In this document: in pieces, positions 10,821-19,793 of the stretch
Numbering within the stretch: position 1 is the first letter of the stretch
How the letters are laid out: each line of letters starts with the position of its first letter
NCBI GenBank assembly: GCA_001970955.1
Contig: MPUH01000697.1
Coordinates: 1-39,540, forward strand
Direction of reading: 5' to 3'
From: Stentor coeruleus
Taxonomy: Eukaryota > Ciliophora > Heterotrichea > Heterotrichida > Stentoridae
Length of the DNA stretch: 39,540 nucleotides
The notes under the pieces: generated by a model
The model's database searches: none
Told to the model about the DNA's origin: nothing
What the model saw: the letters and a program-made list of their open reading frames with translations, nothing else
Program-made: the position numbers and the translations under genes

Positions 10821-11297
10821 TTAAAAATAAAACCCAGTCGATACTTCTAAAGGATGTGAAATAGGGACAACTGAAATCCAGTCTTCAGCATTCGTGGGTA
10901 TCAAGCCCATAATAGAAAACTTATACAGCCCAGCAACCATAACAACCATATTCAACGCACAATATTTAAGCTTTGGGACCAACAAAGAAACACCTTCTCC
11001 TTCATAAGGGGCAAAAACCGAATTCACCGTAAAAAAAGCTTTAACCGGTGTCCACATAGCCATACACGTAATGATAATAGAAATAATATTCAGCCCGCTT
11101 CCACTCATGAAAAGCATCAAAAAAGTCGAAATCATACTTTGAAAAGGTCGATTTGAAGCTTCCCAAGCTTTAGCCTGCTTCATTTCCTTTAAGTTTTTCT
11201 CTCTTTTTTTAGGTTCTTCACTCTCTGTAGCTGTAATTCTATAGCCAATTGGGTCAAGACAATTTTCTTTAGATCTATCAAGACTCAATGTCCACAT
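10821..11297 (-). CDS. EMC4: ER membrane protein complex subunit 4 (EMC4)
   Basis: 158 residues, intronless. It matches the EMC4/TMEM85 family along its length: a cytosolic N-terminus with DPIGY (the family has YPVGY), a first membrane block with M-S-G-S-G-L-N-I-I-S then MAMWTPVKA (compare M-A-G-N-T-I-S-I-F and MAWRPIQA in animals), a second membrane block, and the diagnostic GLYKFSIMGLIPTNAEDW. Length is close to the usual ~180. EMC4 is part of the ER membrane insertase that places tail-anchored and some multipass proteins. The start lies only 13 bp from the stop of the upstream acyl carrier protein gene, so the promoter must overlap that gene or the two are co-transcribed. Confidence 0.93.
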   Translation of the reverse strand: MWTLSLDRSKENCLDPIGYRITATESEEPKKREKNLKEMKQAKAWEASNRPFQSMISTFLMLFMSGSGLNIISIIITCMAMWTPVKAFFTVNSVFAPYEGEGVSLLVPKLKYCALNMVVMVAGLYKFSIMGLIPTNAEDWISVVPISHPLEVSTGFYF

Positions 11298-11310
11298 TTC
11301 TAACTATTAT

Positions 11311-11733
11311 CTAGTTAATAGGCTCTTTATTAAACTCAAGCTTGAAGTCCTCAGTTTGCTTGATGTAGTTAATATAGCTCTTAACTGATGTGAAACATAA
11401 TAAGGCTTCTCCTGGAATTATGTATCCTAATTCATCTTCAATCCTAACCACTAGTTCTACAGAGTCAAGATGATCTAAGCCATGATCAAATAATAAAGAA
11501 TTTGCAGTCAGTTGGGTTTTGTTGGTTGTTCTAAAGTAGTTTCTGATAAGGTTTAGCACGTATTTTTCAATTTCTTCCTCTTTACGTAAGATGAGACTGT
11601 TCCTAGGGACGATGCTACCGTTTTTGTCGTGGACTAGGTTTAGTTCTTTTGATGGTTGGTCGTTGTGAGGCCTTGCTGATGCCTGCATAAGACTTGTTGA
11701 CACACGTCTTAAACACCGTGCTGCAAATAACAT
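11311..11733 (-). CDS. ACPM: Mitochondrial acyl carrier protein
   Basis: 140 residues. The N-terminus (MLFAARCLRRVSTSLMQASA) is Arg/Ser-rich without acidic residues, as in a mitochondrial presequence. The C-terminal ~85 residues are an ACP fold. The phosphopantetheine attachment site is HLDSVELVVRIEDELG with Ser91; helix II continues normally. Mitochondrial ACP carries acyl chains for lipoate synthesis, is a subunit of complex I, and binds LYR proteins for Fe-S cluster and respiratory assembly. It is transcribed in the same direction as EMC4, which begins 13 bp beyond its TAG stop. About 1.6 kb of apparently gene-free DNA lies upstream. Confidence 0.92.
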   Translation of the reverse strand: MLFAARCLRRVSTSLMQASARPHNDQPSKELNLVHDKNGSIVPRNSLILRKEEEIEKYVLNLIRNYFRTTNKTQLTANSLLFDHGLDHLDSVELVVRIEDELGYIIPGEALLCFTSVKSYINYIKQTEDFKLEFNKEPIN

Positions 11734-13318
11734 GATTATAAATTAGACTCACCATATTAGGAAAATAAATGTTTTTGGGTTTTTGATACTTGGAGGCATG
11801 AGAGATGTGTAGATATATGAAGTGAATTGTTTGGGTTATTGAGAAAGGATAGGAGAATTAGGTTTTTAAAAGAAGGTGTATTGGCTGGGAATATGAAATA
11901 GAAGTAGTTAGGGTGTTATGAATTTTGAATGAATTAATGATGGATTTTGCCAAGTTAATGGGGTTTTGATTAGGGTTATGAGTTGATTCCTAAAGAATTA
12001 TACTGGTTGCTTGACTTTAATATTTAGTTGTTTTATAGAGCTATGAATTTAATTATTATGACTTTTGTCTTATCCGTGCCTAGGCTATGATTTTTATTTA
12101 TTTATTGTACTGATGGTGTAGGCTGGAGTGCTAGGGATTTTATACTAGGATTATTGTTTTTATCATTTGATTCAAAAATCGATTTATACTCTTATATTAA
12201 CTTATAAATACTCTTTATATACAAATTGTAATAATTTTACTGTATAATATGTTTCTGATAAACAGATGTATTAACTGATAAATAATACTTTTTTTCTCTT
12301 AAATAATATTTTAACTTTAAAAGCTTTGCATTGGTTGAAAGTATTATTAGTTTTATTATCCCTTTAATTTAATAACAAAATTTTTACTATAAATGTGGTA
12401 TTTAGATTATGTTTGAAAGAAATATTCGACATTTATAAGAGAGATTATATCTTTTTGTTGATTTCTTGTAAAAATTTAAAAAAATTATGCATATAGTTAT
12501 TTGCATCAACCCTTTTGTAAATTTGTGGCAAATTATTATAAGTTTCATTCAAGGGAGAAGAGGTATTTCGACTAGGTTTAATGCCATTATTATATTTCTA
12601 TATGCTCGTTGAAAGGAGCAGGCTTTAAAATCTTTGGTAGTTTTAAAGCGATTTCTTTACTTTTTAAGAAACGAAAGTTATTAATTGGTTTGCAGATTTT
12701 AGGGCATATAGAGTTTAGATTTAAAGAAAATTTTATGTTTTTAAGTGTTTTAGCTAAGATTCGTAGTTTTTGATTTCTAATTGTTCAGTTTGTATTTTTA
12801 CCTGTTTGCATATATTAGACTTTTAGATTTTTTTTTCTAGATATTTTCACCTACTATACAAGTTCATGTATATTTATCTGTCCAGATTATATATCTTTAC
12901 AGACTTATGTGCTTAAATTTCGATATTGTAATACTAGTTTTTTTTTTCAACCCTTATAAGTTTATAAAGCTTTTTAAGATGTTAAAAATTTCGATATTAA
13001 TGAGTTTTAGATATTTTCATTAGCAGCGTAGTTGCTTATTCCTACAATTAAACTTTAAGCTTAAAAAGTGTTAAAAGAGAGTGGCAACTAATCATTTTTA
13101 AATCTTAGAACTAAAGCTTCCCAACTTTACCAAAACTAAACCAAAACTATATTCCCTCAACAGAAACATTATCCAAACTATTTTTCAAGTTAGCACCAAG
13201 CGTAAAAATCAGTTTTCCCAAAAAAATCTCGACATGAATCTTACAGAAAATGGAAAAAATGTAGTTTCAAAGCAGTCAAGTGCGAAAAAGCCCGGGATTT
13301 TATACTATTTATTGGAGT
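11734..13318. other. Long gene-free divergent region, AT-rich
   Basis: Lies between the divergent ACP and zinc-finger genes. 11760-11970 is G-rich on the plus strand, as expected upstream of a minus-strand gene. The rest (about 12180-13240) is T-rich, lacks the usual strong skew and has stops in all frames. It contains a perfect stem-loop near 12622 and other short inverted repeats (TAGTTGC near 13028 with GCAACTA near 13084). I found no tRNA, 5S rRNA or recognisable U1-U6 snRNA. An unrecognised ncRNA or a large regulatory region is possible. Confidence 0.45.
12622..12649. other. Perfect 9-bp stem-loop
   Basis: GCTTTAAAA, a 10-nt loop (TCTTTGGTAG), then TTTTAAAGC. It lies in the long gene-free region. 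It could be part of a structured RNA, but one 9-bp stem in AT-rich DNA is weak evidence. Confidence 0.3.
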
Positions 13319-14089
13319 ATGTTGATAAGCGAAAAAGAGAATTTAAATATATTCACTCCTCTAAAAAGAGTGAAAATTGAAGATAAAGAAGCTCTTATAT
13401 GTGCTGACAGTAGTTCTCAGTTCGCATTATACTGCTCTAATTGTTCAAATTTGCTTGGGCATCCAATTCATAATATATACACTGCACCTGCTATTGTAGT
13501 TTCTCCTTGTGAAATACAGCAGCAATTCCCTATAGAAATTGTTTCTCAAGGGAAAATTTACAGCTGCGAGGACTGTGGGAAGAATTATTCTAGACCTTCT
13601 ACTTTAAAGACCCATATGAGAAAACACACTGGTGAAAAGCCTTATACATGTGAAATATGTGAGAAAAGCTTTTCTGAAAAGGGAAATTTGAAAACTCATA
13701 TGAGAATACATACTGGGGAAAGACCATTCAAATGCCCAAACTGTGAGCAAACTTTTACAACCCAAGGGCACTTAACTGATCATTGTCGTAGACATACTAA
13801 TGATAGACCTTTTGTGTGTGAATGTGGGCAAAAATTCATGCGATCCAGCACGTTGAAAATACATAAAAGAACTCATACAGGTGAAAAGCCGTATAAATGT
13901 GAGGAGTGCGGAAAGTGTTTTAGTGAGTCAGGAAATCTGAAAACTCATATCCGCATCCATACAAATGAAAGACCTTATAAATGTACTTTTGTTGAATGTA
14001 CTAAGGCTTTCAAAACTAAAGGTCATTTACTTGATCACTTAAACAGTAAACAGCATTCAAATGCTGAAATACAAGTAGAAAAACCTTAA
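13319..14089 (+). CDS. C2H2 zinc-finger protein with six tandem fingers
   Basis: 256 residues from the first ATG in frame (13319). Six TFIIIA-type C2H2 fingers fill residues ~81-246, with linkers TGEKP, TGERP, TNDRP, TGEKP and TNERP. This indicates sequence-specific DNA binding in the nucleus. Recognition helices repeat in the order STLKTH, GNLKTH, GHLTDH, then STLKIH, GNLKTH, GHLLDH, so fingers 4-6 are a duplicate of fingers 1-3. Finger 4 has a shortened Cys pair (FVCECGQKF, C-x1-C instead of C-x2-C or C-x4-C). Finger 6 has the wider C-x4-C. The N-terminal 80 residues hold a separate Cys pair (YCSNCSN). The start is uncertain: an ATG at 13234 opens a different 47-codon frame overlapping this one and could be a uORF, or the true N-terminus if a 16-nt intron exists. 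Confidence 0.88.
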   Translation: MLISEKENLNIFTPLKRVKIEDKEALICADSSSQFALYCSNCSNLLGHPIHNIYTAPAIVVSPCEIQQQFPIEIVSQGKIYSCEDCGKNYSRPSTLKTHMRKHTGEKPYTCEICEKSFSEKGNLKTHMRIHTGERPFKCPNCEQTFTTQGHLTDHCRRHTNDRPFVCECGQKFMRSSTLKIHKRTHTGEKPYKCEECGKCFSESGNLKTHIRIHTNERPYKCTFVECTKAFKTKGHLLDHLNSKQHSNAEIQVEKP

Positions 14090-14566
14090 GATTAATTAAC
14101 TTACATCAGCAATTCTAATATTTTACACTTAATAGTATATTGCAAAATATTAAAGGATTTTAAGGTAGTATGAAGATTAGAATAGATGTTTTAAGCATTT
14201 GAGACACTTTGTAAATTTTATTAGAATTGATTAGAGATTGAGAGTTTTATAAAGATAAAATATGATAAAACTCATAAGAAAATACGAAATTGAAAGCATT
14301 ATGAAAATTTTAATCTCTCTAGCACTTAATAATAATAAAAATCCCCTATTGAACTTATAATGATTATCCAATTTTTTTAAGCTTCATTTATTTTAAAATC
14401 ATCATAGTCTATTTCATCATAAAAAATGCTGAAACATAAAAACCATAAACTCATAAATCTATCATCAAAAAATATCCATTTCATATTAACCCTTATCAAA
14501 ACACACATAAAACACTTCAAAATTAAAAATTCCATATAAATTTTTATCAAGAAATCTAAATTAAGC
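14090..14566. other. Convergent intergenic region
   Basis: Lies between the stop codons of the zinc-finger and globin genes. Composition is G-leaning at the left and C-rich at the right (14400-14560), as seen after stop codons elsewhere in the window. No gene or RNA seen. Confidence 0.5.
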
Positions 14567-14923
14567 CTAAATATCAGCGACTATAGAACTTCTATAACTT
14601 GAAAGCATATTAGCAATAAAAGTGACATCTGTATCAGCTACTCCTAATTCTTGTAAAGTCGTTCTATAAATATTTACCCATTCATCAAATTCTTCATTAG
14701 TTATACCCATAGGTTTATGAGAATCTTTCATTTCTGCTTCTGATATATGGCTATCAGATACAAGAGTCAGTTCAAGAAGTCCAAGAAGCATCTCTTTAAT
14801 ATGCGAAATGTTCTTGTTCATAAAATGATGGCGAGTTAGATCAGAATTTGTTAACCTTTTATATACATCGTTGAGGAAATCACTCCAGAAATCCGCACCA
14901 CCATATTTTTCAAACAAGTTCAT
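14567..14923 (-). CDS. Truncated (2/2) haemoglobin
   Basis: 118 residues, the usual size of group I truncated haemoglobins. It begins with the typical FEKYGGADF block (A helix), then FLNDVYKRL with Tyr21 at the likely B10 ligand-contact position, HIKEMLLGLLELTL (E helix), and MKDSHKPMGITNEEFDEW, where His69 fits the proximal haem ligand (F8). It ends with TLQELGV and a final helix. Ciliates such as Tetrahymena and Paramecium have haemoglobins of this family. Family roles are oxygen binding or nitric oxide and reactive-species detoxification. The start is 97 bp beyond the CDK stop on the same strand. Assignment to group I rests on length and motifs only. Confidence 0.85.
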   Translation of the reverse strand: MNLFEKYGGADFWSDFLNDVYKRLTNSDLTRHHFMNKNISHIKEMLLGLLELTLVSDSHISEAEMKDSHKPMGITNEEFDEWVNIYRTTLQELGVADTDVTFIANMLSSYRSSIVADI

Positions 14924-15020
14924 TACAAATAATAATTATATTTCCTAATTAAAACCTCTCAAAAAAAAAAACCAAAATAGTAACCTAAAAACCTTGACCC
15001 TAAAATCATATTAAAACTGT

Positions 15021-15941
15021 CTAACCAGCATTACTTATAAACTCTGAAACATCTCTTAAATAAGGATGATTAAGGGCATTAGCAGCACTAATTCTATTAA
15101 TAGGGTTCATTTGTAACATTCTATTAATCAAATCATATCCTAAGTCATCAATTCTTGGTATCAAAATCCTTAGGTTTTCTCCAGGGTAATTTTCATAATT
15201 CCGATTATATTCAGGAAGAAGGTTTATTCCAGGCCAAGTCTCTTCATTAGGTGTTCCCATAACTTTGAAGATTTTTTTCAGTTGGTCTCCATGAGAAGTT
15301 CCTTGAAAAAGTGGAGTCCCATTGAAAAGTTCTGCAAATATACACCCGACACTCCAAATATCGACACTTGTATTGTAGTTACGACTACCCATAAGAACAT
15401 CTGGAGGCCGATACCAAAGAGTTACAACTTCACTTGTATAGCTTCTAACTGGGATACCAAAAGCTCGAGCAAGGCCAAAATCTGCTAGTTTTAAAGACCC
15501 TTCACGGTTAATAAGCAAGTTTTGAGGTTTTAAGTCACGGTGAAGGACTTTATGACTATGACAATGCATTATTCCTTTAACCAGTTGATACAAATAAGAT
15601 TTAATTGTTCTGTAATCTAGACCTTGTCCAGCATATGTATCTAGAAGTTTTTTTAAGTCTTGGTCTAAATACTCAAAAACCAAAGTGAGTTTTCTTTCAG
15701 TATGAATCACATCATAAAGACTATATACATCTTACCGTACTATATTTGGGTGTTTAAGTTCTTTAAGTAATGATATTTCTCTTATCGCTGTACTAGGAAT
15801 ACCTTCATCCTCAGTTTCAAGTCTTATTTTTTTCAAAGCAACCAATTCCCCAGTAATTTTATCTCTAGCTTTGTAAACAACCCCATAAGTCCCTTCGCCA
15901 ATTTTTTCGAGTTTCTGATACTTATCCATTTTAGATTTCAT
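15021..15941 (-). CDS. Cyclin-dependent kinase, PSTAIRE type (CDK1/CDK5-like)
   Basis: 301 residues with one 15-nt phase-2 intron at 15721-15735 (GTAAGATGTATATAG), which joins ...HPNIVR to [10 protein letters not shown]. Kinase features: GEGTYG loop, Lys37 in VALKK, the cyclin-binding helix [12 protein letters not shown] with PSTAIRE at 49-55, HRD (Asp131), DFG (Asp149) and activation-loop Thr164 in [13 protein letters not shown]. The segment [11 protein letters not shown], with Pro-Pro-Asp, is the CDK5/Pho85 form rather than the RSPEVL of CDK1, while Thr164 matches the CAK-phosphorylated Thr of CDK1. Ciliates have several such kinases; the exact class needs a tree. It is divergent from the DENN gene, with only 136 bp between starts. 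Confidence 0.93.
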
Positions 15942-16077
15942 TTTTTATATTATTTCAAATCTACAGCAAGGCTTCATACATCCCAATATAATTTATCTTT
16001 AAATCCCCAATACAAAATCCATTTCATCGAGTTTTTCAATACAAACCAAATTATATTTTATTCGTGTTTTCATAATA

Positions 16078-17955
16078 ATGGACTTTGAAACTAAGTATTT
16101 ATCTCTGAAACAAAAATACAAAAAACTAAAAAAAGATCATAAAAAACTCAAACAGGCGTATAAATCTTTAACCCAATCATGTGAACAAGATAAAATTTTA
16201 ATTGCCAACTTAAGCGGCGAGTTAGAAAAATCTGACTTCCCAGTTTTTGAATCCTTACATAACTCCATCACTTCTTCTCCAGTACCGAAACCAAGCGCAT
16301 TACTAGCATCCTACTCAACAAATTTACCCCAAAACTCTTCAAAGCTCCTTTTCTCCATACAAAGCCTAACAAAGTCAGATGAAACTTTCAAATCAGAATT
16401 TCTAACAACAGGGCTTTTTACAAGACCAAAACATCAAACAAACCATCTAGTATCATCTTTAACTAAAAACAACCAAATTTATTTATTATCCCCTAACCCT
16501 AAAAAAAAAAGCCCACTTTCACCAATAATAAGATCGCCAAGTGTTAGTACTGGAAAAACACCTCAAGCAAATCCAGACCAAAGTTTTAATATTGATCAAA
16601 ACCTTTCTTATAATTATCAAGGGTTTTTTATTGTAGGTTTAGGTAAAGATCAAGTGAATTTTATATCAAATAAACCTAAGATAATATTTTCACATATTGT
16701 AGACCCTGCTTCTATATCAGAATCAATGAATAATGTTATACCTGATTTATGTTTTCCTCTTGGAGCTGAAGCTAGGAAACTTAAACTTTCAGGTTCAGCT
16801 TCTGATCTTAATGGAGTTTTATATAGTCAGGTACCTAATAAAAGGAATTATAAGTGTTTTGTTTTTACTTTAAGGGCTGAAGAAGCTCCAAGTGATCCTC
16901 CACATAAAGACTTGCCTAATTCTGAACAGGAAATTTTGTATTTTGTATGTGTTCGCGTTGAAGACCTTTGTGTTGATAATAATGGTATTGAATGGGTGGT
17001 TCCAAAAGTATATGCAATCGCTAGTTATATACCAACAATAGATTTACATTATGAGTTTTTGTGTAGTCTTTTGCTTATAAAAAGGTTGTTTAGGACAAAT
17101 ATTGTAGGCACTGAAGAGACATCAAGTTTAGGGGATATGTTAATAAACGAATGTTGCTCTGATGAAATCAATCAACTTGAAGCTTATGCTCGTAGTGATG
17201 CTATATCCCCAGGTCTGCATTTAGAATTCGGGGTTACAATAATTGAGCCTATAATATATCAATGCCCAAACGATCTTGGTACTGTAGATCTTATTTGGTT
17301 ATGTCTTCCTCTTTTCACATCTTTAAGATTTCATGATTTTTTCTGGCTCCTTTTAGCTGTACTACAAGAAAAATCAGTAGTTTTTGTATCAAATAACCTA
17401 AGTTTATTAAGCTCATGTGTTCTAGGCCTTGTAACTTTATTACGTCCTTTTAAATGGCCAAATCTTATGGTCCCTATAGTCCCAAATTCTCTTAGAGAAG
17501 TTTTAGATGCTCCAATTCCTCTTATAGCTGGAATTCCAATTATTTCTAATTCTGAAAGACAGGGATATAATAGTATTATTTGGGTTTTACTTGATGAAGA
17601 AAATACTTCACGTAAGGTTCAAGGGTCTAAAGATGTTGTTCAAGAAGTAACAGAACCAGAAGTACCTCAGCTTAGAAGGAATCTTTTTGAACTTTATAAA
17701 GTCTTTGAAGGAGAGTGTTTTAGATATACAGGAAATACTGAGGAAAAGGAAAATTGTTATAAAATTGCTGGGGAATTGAAAAAGTATTTCTTTAAGATTA
17801 TTGATGCATTTAAAGGAAATGGAGGAGGTTGTGGAGATATTACTAATGTGCTTGTTAGCAAGTTTCCGATTTATGATCATAAGTTTATTAGGGCTTTTGC
17901 CCAAACTTTGATTTTTAATAATAAACTTGCGGAAAATTTACCGGTTCATAAGTGA
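16078..17955 (+). CDS. DENN-domain protein (Rab GEF-like)
   Basis: 625 residues, no intron needed. Residues 1-55 are a Lys-rich coiled coil (DFETKYLSLKQKYKKLKKDHK...). A Ser/Pro-rich stretch (~70-170) leads to a DENN module: upstream part with YFVCVRVEDLC and VPKVYAIASYIPTIDLHYEFL (~300-340), and the core with LIWLCLPLFTSLRF, a long hydrophobic helix block with EKSVVFVSNNLSLLSSCVLGL, LLRPFKWPNLMVPIVP and DAPIPLIAGIP (~400-510). DENN proteins are mostly nucleotide exchange factors for Rab GTPases in membrane traffic. The C-terminal ~110 residues resemble the helical dDENN part. It ends in TGA. The TBC-domain protein at 3680-5812 also belongs to Rab signalling, but there is no sign that the two are linked. 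Confidence 0.88.
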   Translation: MDFETKYLSLKQKYKKLKKDHKKLKQAYKSLTQSCEQDKILIANLSGELEKSDFPVFESLHNSITSSPVPKPSALLASYSTNLPQNSSKLLFSIQSLTKSDETFKSEFLTTGLFTRPKHQTNHLVSSLTKNNQIYLLSPNPKKKSPLSPIIRSPSVSTGKTPQANPDQSFNIDQNLSYNYQGFFIVGLGKDQVNFISNKPKIIFSHIVDPASISESMNNVIPDLCFPLGAEARKLKLSGSASDLNGVLYSQVPNKRNYKCFVFTLRAEEAPSDPPHKDLPNSEQEILYFVCVRVEDLCVDNNGIEWVVPKVYAIASYIPTIDLHYEFLCSLLLIKRLFRTNIVGTEETSSLGDMLINECCSDEINQLEAYARSDAISPGLHLEFGVTIIEPIIYQCPNDLGTVDLIWLCLPLFTSLRFHDFFWLLLAVLQEKSVVFVSNNLSLLSSCVLGLVTLLRPFKWPNLMVPIVPNSLREVLDAPIPLIAGIPIISNSERQGYNSIIWVLLDEENTSRKVQGSKDVVQEVTEPEVPQLRRNLFELYKVFEGECFRYTGNTEEKENCYKIAGELKKYFFKIIDAFKGNGGGCGDITNVLVSKFPIYDHKFIRAFAQTLIFNNKLAENLPVHK

Positions 17956-18734
17956 AGGATTTTGGGATTTTAGTTGGGATAATTAATGAGAGATTTTGCT
18001 TTGTATGCTATTTTTTGGTAGTTTTTAGTGAGGAGGATGTATGTAATAAATATGTTTTCTAGTTGTAGAAGAGATTCAGTTAGATATTTCAATAATATTT
18101 TCAATGATTTAGAGGATTATTTATTTCTTGAACTAAATTGGTTTAAGTTTTAAAGTAACAAGAAACTATATATTTATTAATCACAATCTTAAGACATAAA
18201 TTATCGCTAAGCATAATATCATTTTCATATTTTACCTGTAATAAATAATAACAAAACTTAAATTGTATATTTACTTCACACTATTCTCATAGTTGCAATC
18301 TTACTCTTACTATAATCATTAGATTTTATTTAAAAAAAAAAACACAGCATAACACCTAAAATCAATTATACCCAGATAAGCATTTATGATCACTCTCAGT
18401 ATATCAACATCGCACAATTAGCACTTCCTCAAACTATTCCCTTCACCGAATTGCATCTCAAAACATAAATTATCATCCCTCATCATAACACATTCATTAA
18501 ATACCAAAAATATCTTATAATAAGAATAAATCACTATAGCAACTCTTACAAATAATCTAATATTTTTAAATCAAAAAATAGCCTTAACCCTATATTTATA
18601 TTATATCCTTTACTCTACCCTTCAACACACTGATTATTTTCACAAATTTTCATTAAAGCCAGTCAAATTTAAACCTAAACATCTTCATCAACTATCCTAA
18701 TAACTTCCTTCCTCTAACTTAAATATAATTCTAA
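17956..18734. other. Intergenic with G-rich to C-rich transition
   Basis: The stretch after the DENN stop is G-rich; the stretch before the next start is C-rich (18661-18720: 17 C, 1 G). No ORF, RNA or repeat worth naming. Confidence 0.5.
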
Positions 18735-19172
18735 ATGGCTACTTTTCACAACAGCACAATCTATGTATCCCCAGCAAGTTCAATTATCCTCCCACCAATC
18801 CGCACAGTATTCATGACAACATTTGATTTTTCTAATCTAAAATCTATAAATACCTCATCACCCAAACAATCAAAACATTTTATAAAAAAGTCGCAAATGA
18901 TTACATTTCCTCCATCTCTTGTACATAAAATTACCAATCTAAGTAAAAAAGGAGCTAATCCTTATTTACCAAAGAACTTATCTCCTTATTCACTTCATAG
19001 TTTATCACCTATTACAGAGAGGAATCAACAACCAGGTTATCATATTAAAAGATATCCGAGATTTAAGAAAAAAATAAGATATGTGTCGCAGCCAAGGTCA
19101 AAATATTGTGACTCTTCTTTGCAGATTACGGAAAATGATGATGAATTTAGAGAAAGTGCTGTTCAGTTGTAG
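18735..19172 (+). CDS. Unknown basic, Ser/Pro-rich protein
   Basis: 145 residues, intronless, not recognised. The composition is basic with many Ser, Pro and Tyr and little hydrophobic core: an N-terminal patch (SSIILPPIRTVFMTTFDFS), a Lys/Ser middle, a repeated S-P-Y-S-L-H-S-L-S-P block near 82-92, a very basic segment (HIKRYPRFKKKIRYVS) and an acidic end (ENDDEFRESAVQL). It is probably disordered. It has the C-rich upstream flank seen before real genes here, which supports the start. No function can be assigned. Confidence 0.65.
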   Translation: MATFHNSTIYVSPASSIILPPIRTVFMTTFDFSNLKSINTSSPKQSKHFIKKSQMITFPPSLVHKITNLSKKGANPYLPKNLSPYSLHSLSPITERNQQPGYHIKRYPRFKKKIRYVSQPRSKYCDSSLQITENDDEFRESAVQL

Positions 19173-19460
19173 ATGCAGAAGGGAAACATATAAAATATGC
19201 AGTAGAGCTTATAAGTAGCTATATTTAAATAATAATTATACATAGAATCTTGAGTGGAATTTTCAGATCAAATCCTGAAAATAAACTTTATAACTGCTAA
19301 ATGCTAAAACTACTATAATAAATTCAAATAAAACCTTTAAAGACAAAATATAAAAAATATATCATATACAACCTTATCGAGTTAATATTTGATTGATGGA
19401 CTACTGAAATCTTACTATTTATCTTAGATTTATTATATTAAAGTAATAAATTTAAAAAAC

Positions 19461-19467
19461 AAAAAAA
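19461..19467 (-). terminator. Pol III oligo-T terminator of the tRNA
   Basis: Seven consecutive T on the minus strand directly after the tRNA discriminator base. Confidence 0.8.
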
Positions 19468-19540
19468 CGCTACCAAGTGGGATTGAACCACTGACCTTTA
19501 GGTTAACAGCCTAATGCTCTGCCTGCTGAGCTATGGAAGC
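19468..19540 (-). tRNA. tRNA-Asn(GUU): tRNA-Asn (anticodon GUU)
   Basis: 73 nt that fold as a full cloverleaf: acceptor GCTTCCA/TGGTAGC, D stem GCTC/GAGC, anticodon stem TTAGG/CCTAA with loop CTGTTAA (GTT, reads Asn AAC/AAU), 5-nt variable loop, T stem AGTGG/CCACT with loop TTCAATC, discriminator G. No intron. The acceptor stem has one U:U mismatch at 4:69. A run of seven T follows on the sense strand, as for RNA polymerase III termination. Confidence 0.95.
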
Positions 19541-19793
19541 TATTTTCTTAACTCAACACAAATTTTTATACCAATTACAGTCTGATTTCTTTTCAAATAT
19601 ACTCATTGTATAGAATACTTCCAGGTATTATAAAAAAAACATGAACTATTTTTATTAGAATAAAATTAAAAATTCATGCAAAAATAAACAAAATCGTATT
19701 TTCTAATATTGCAAGTCTAAAAATATTACAATTTATTTTACTTATCAAAACCTAATATCTAAAACTATAAAAAAAAATACTCAAAACTTTTAC

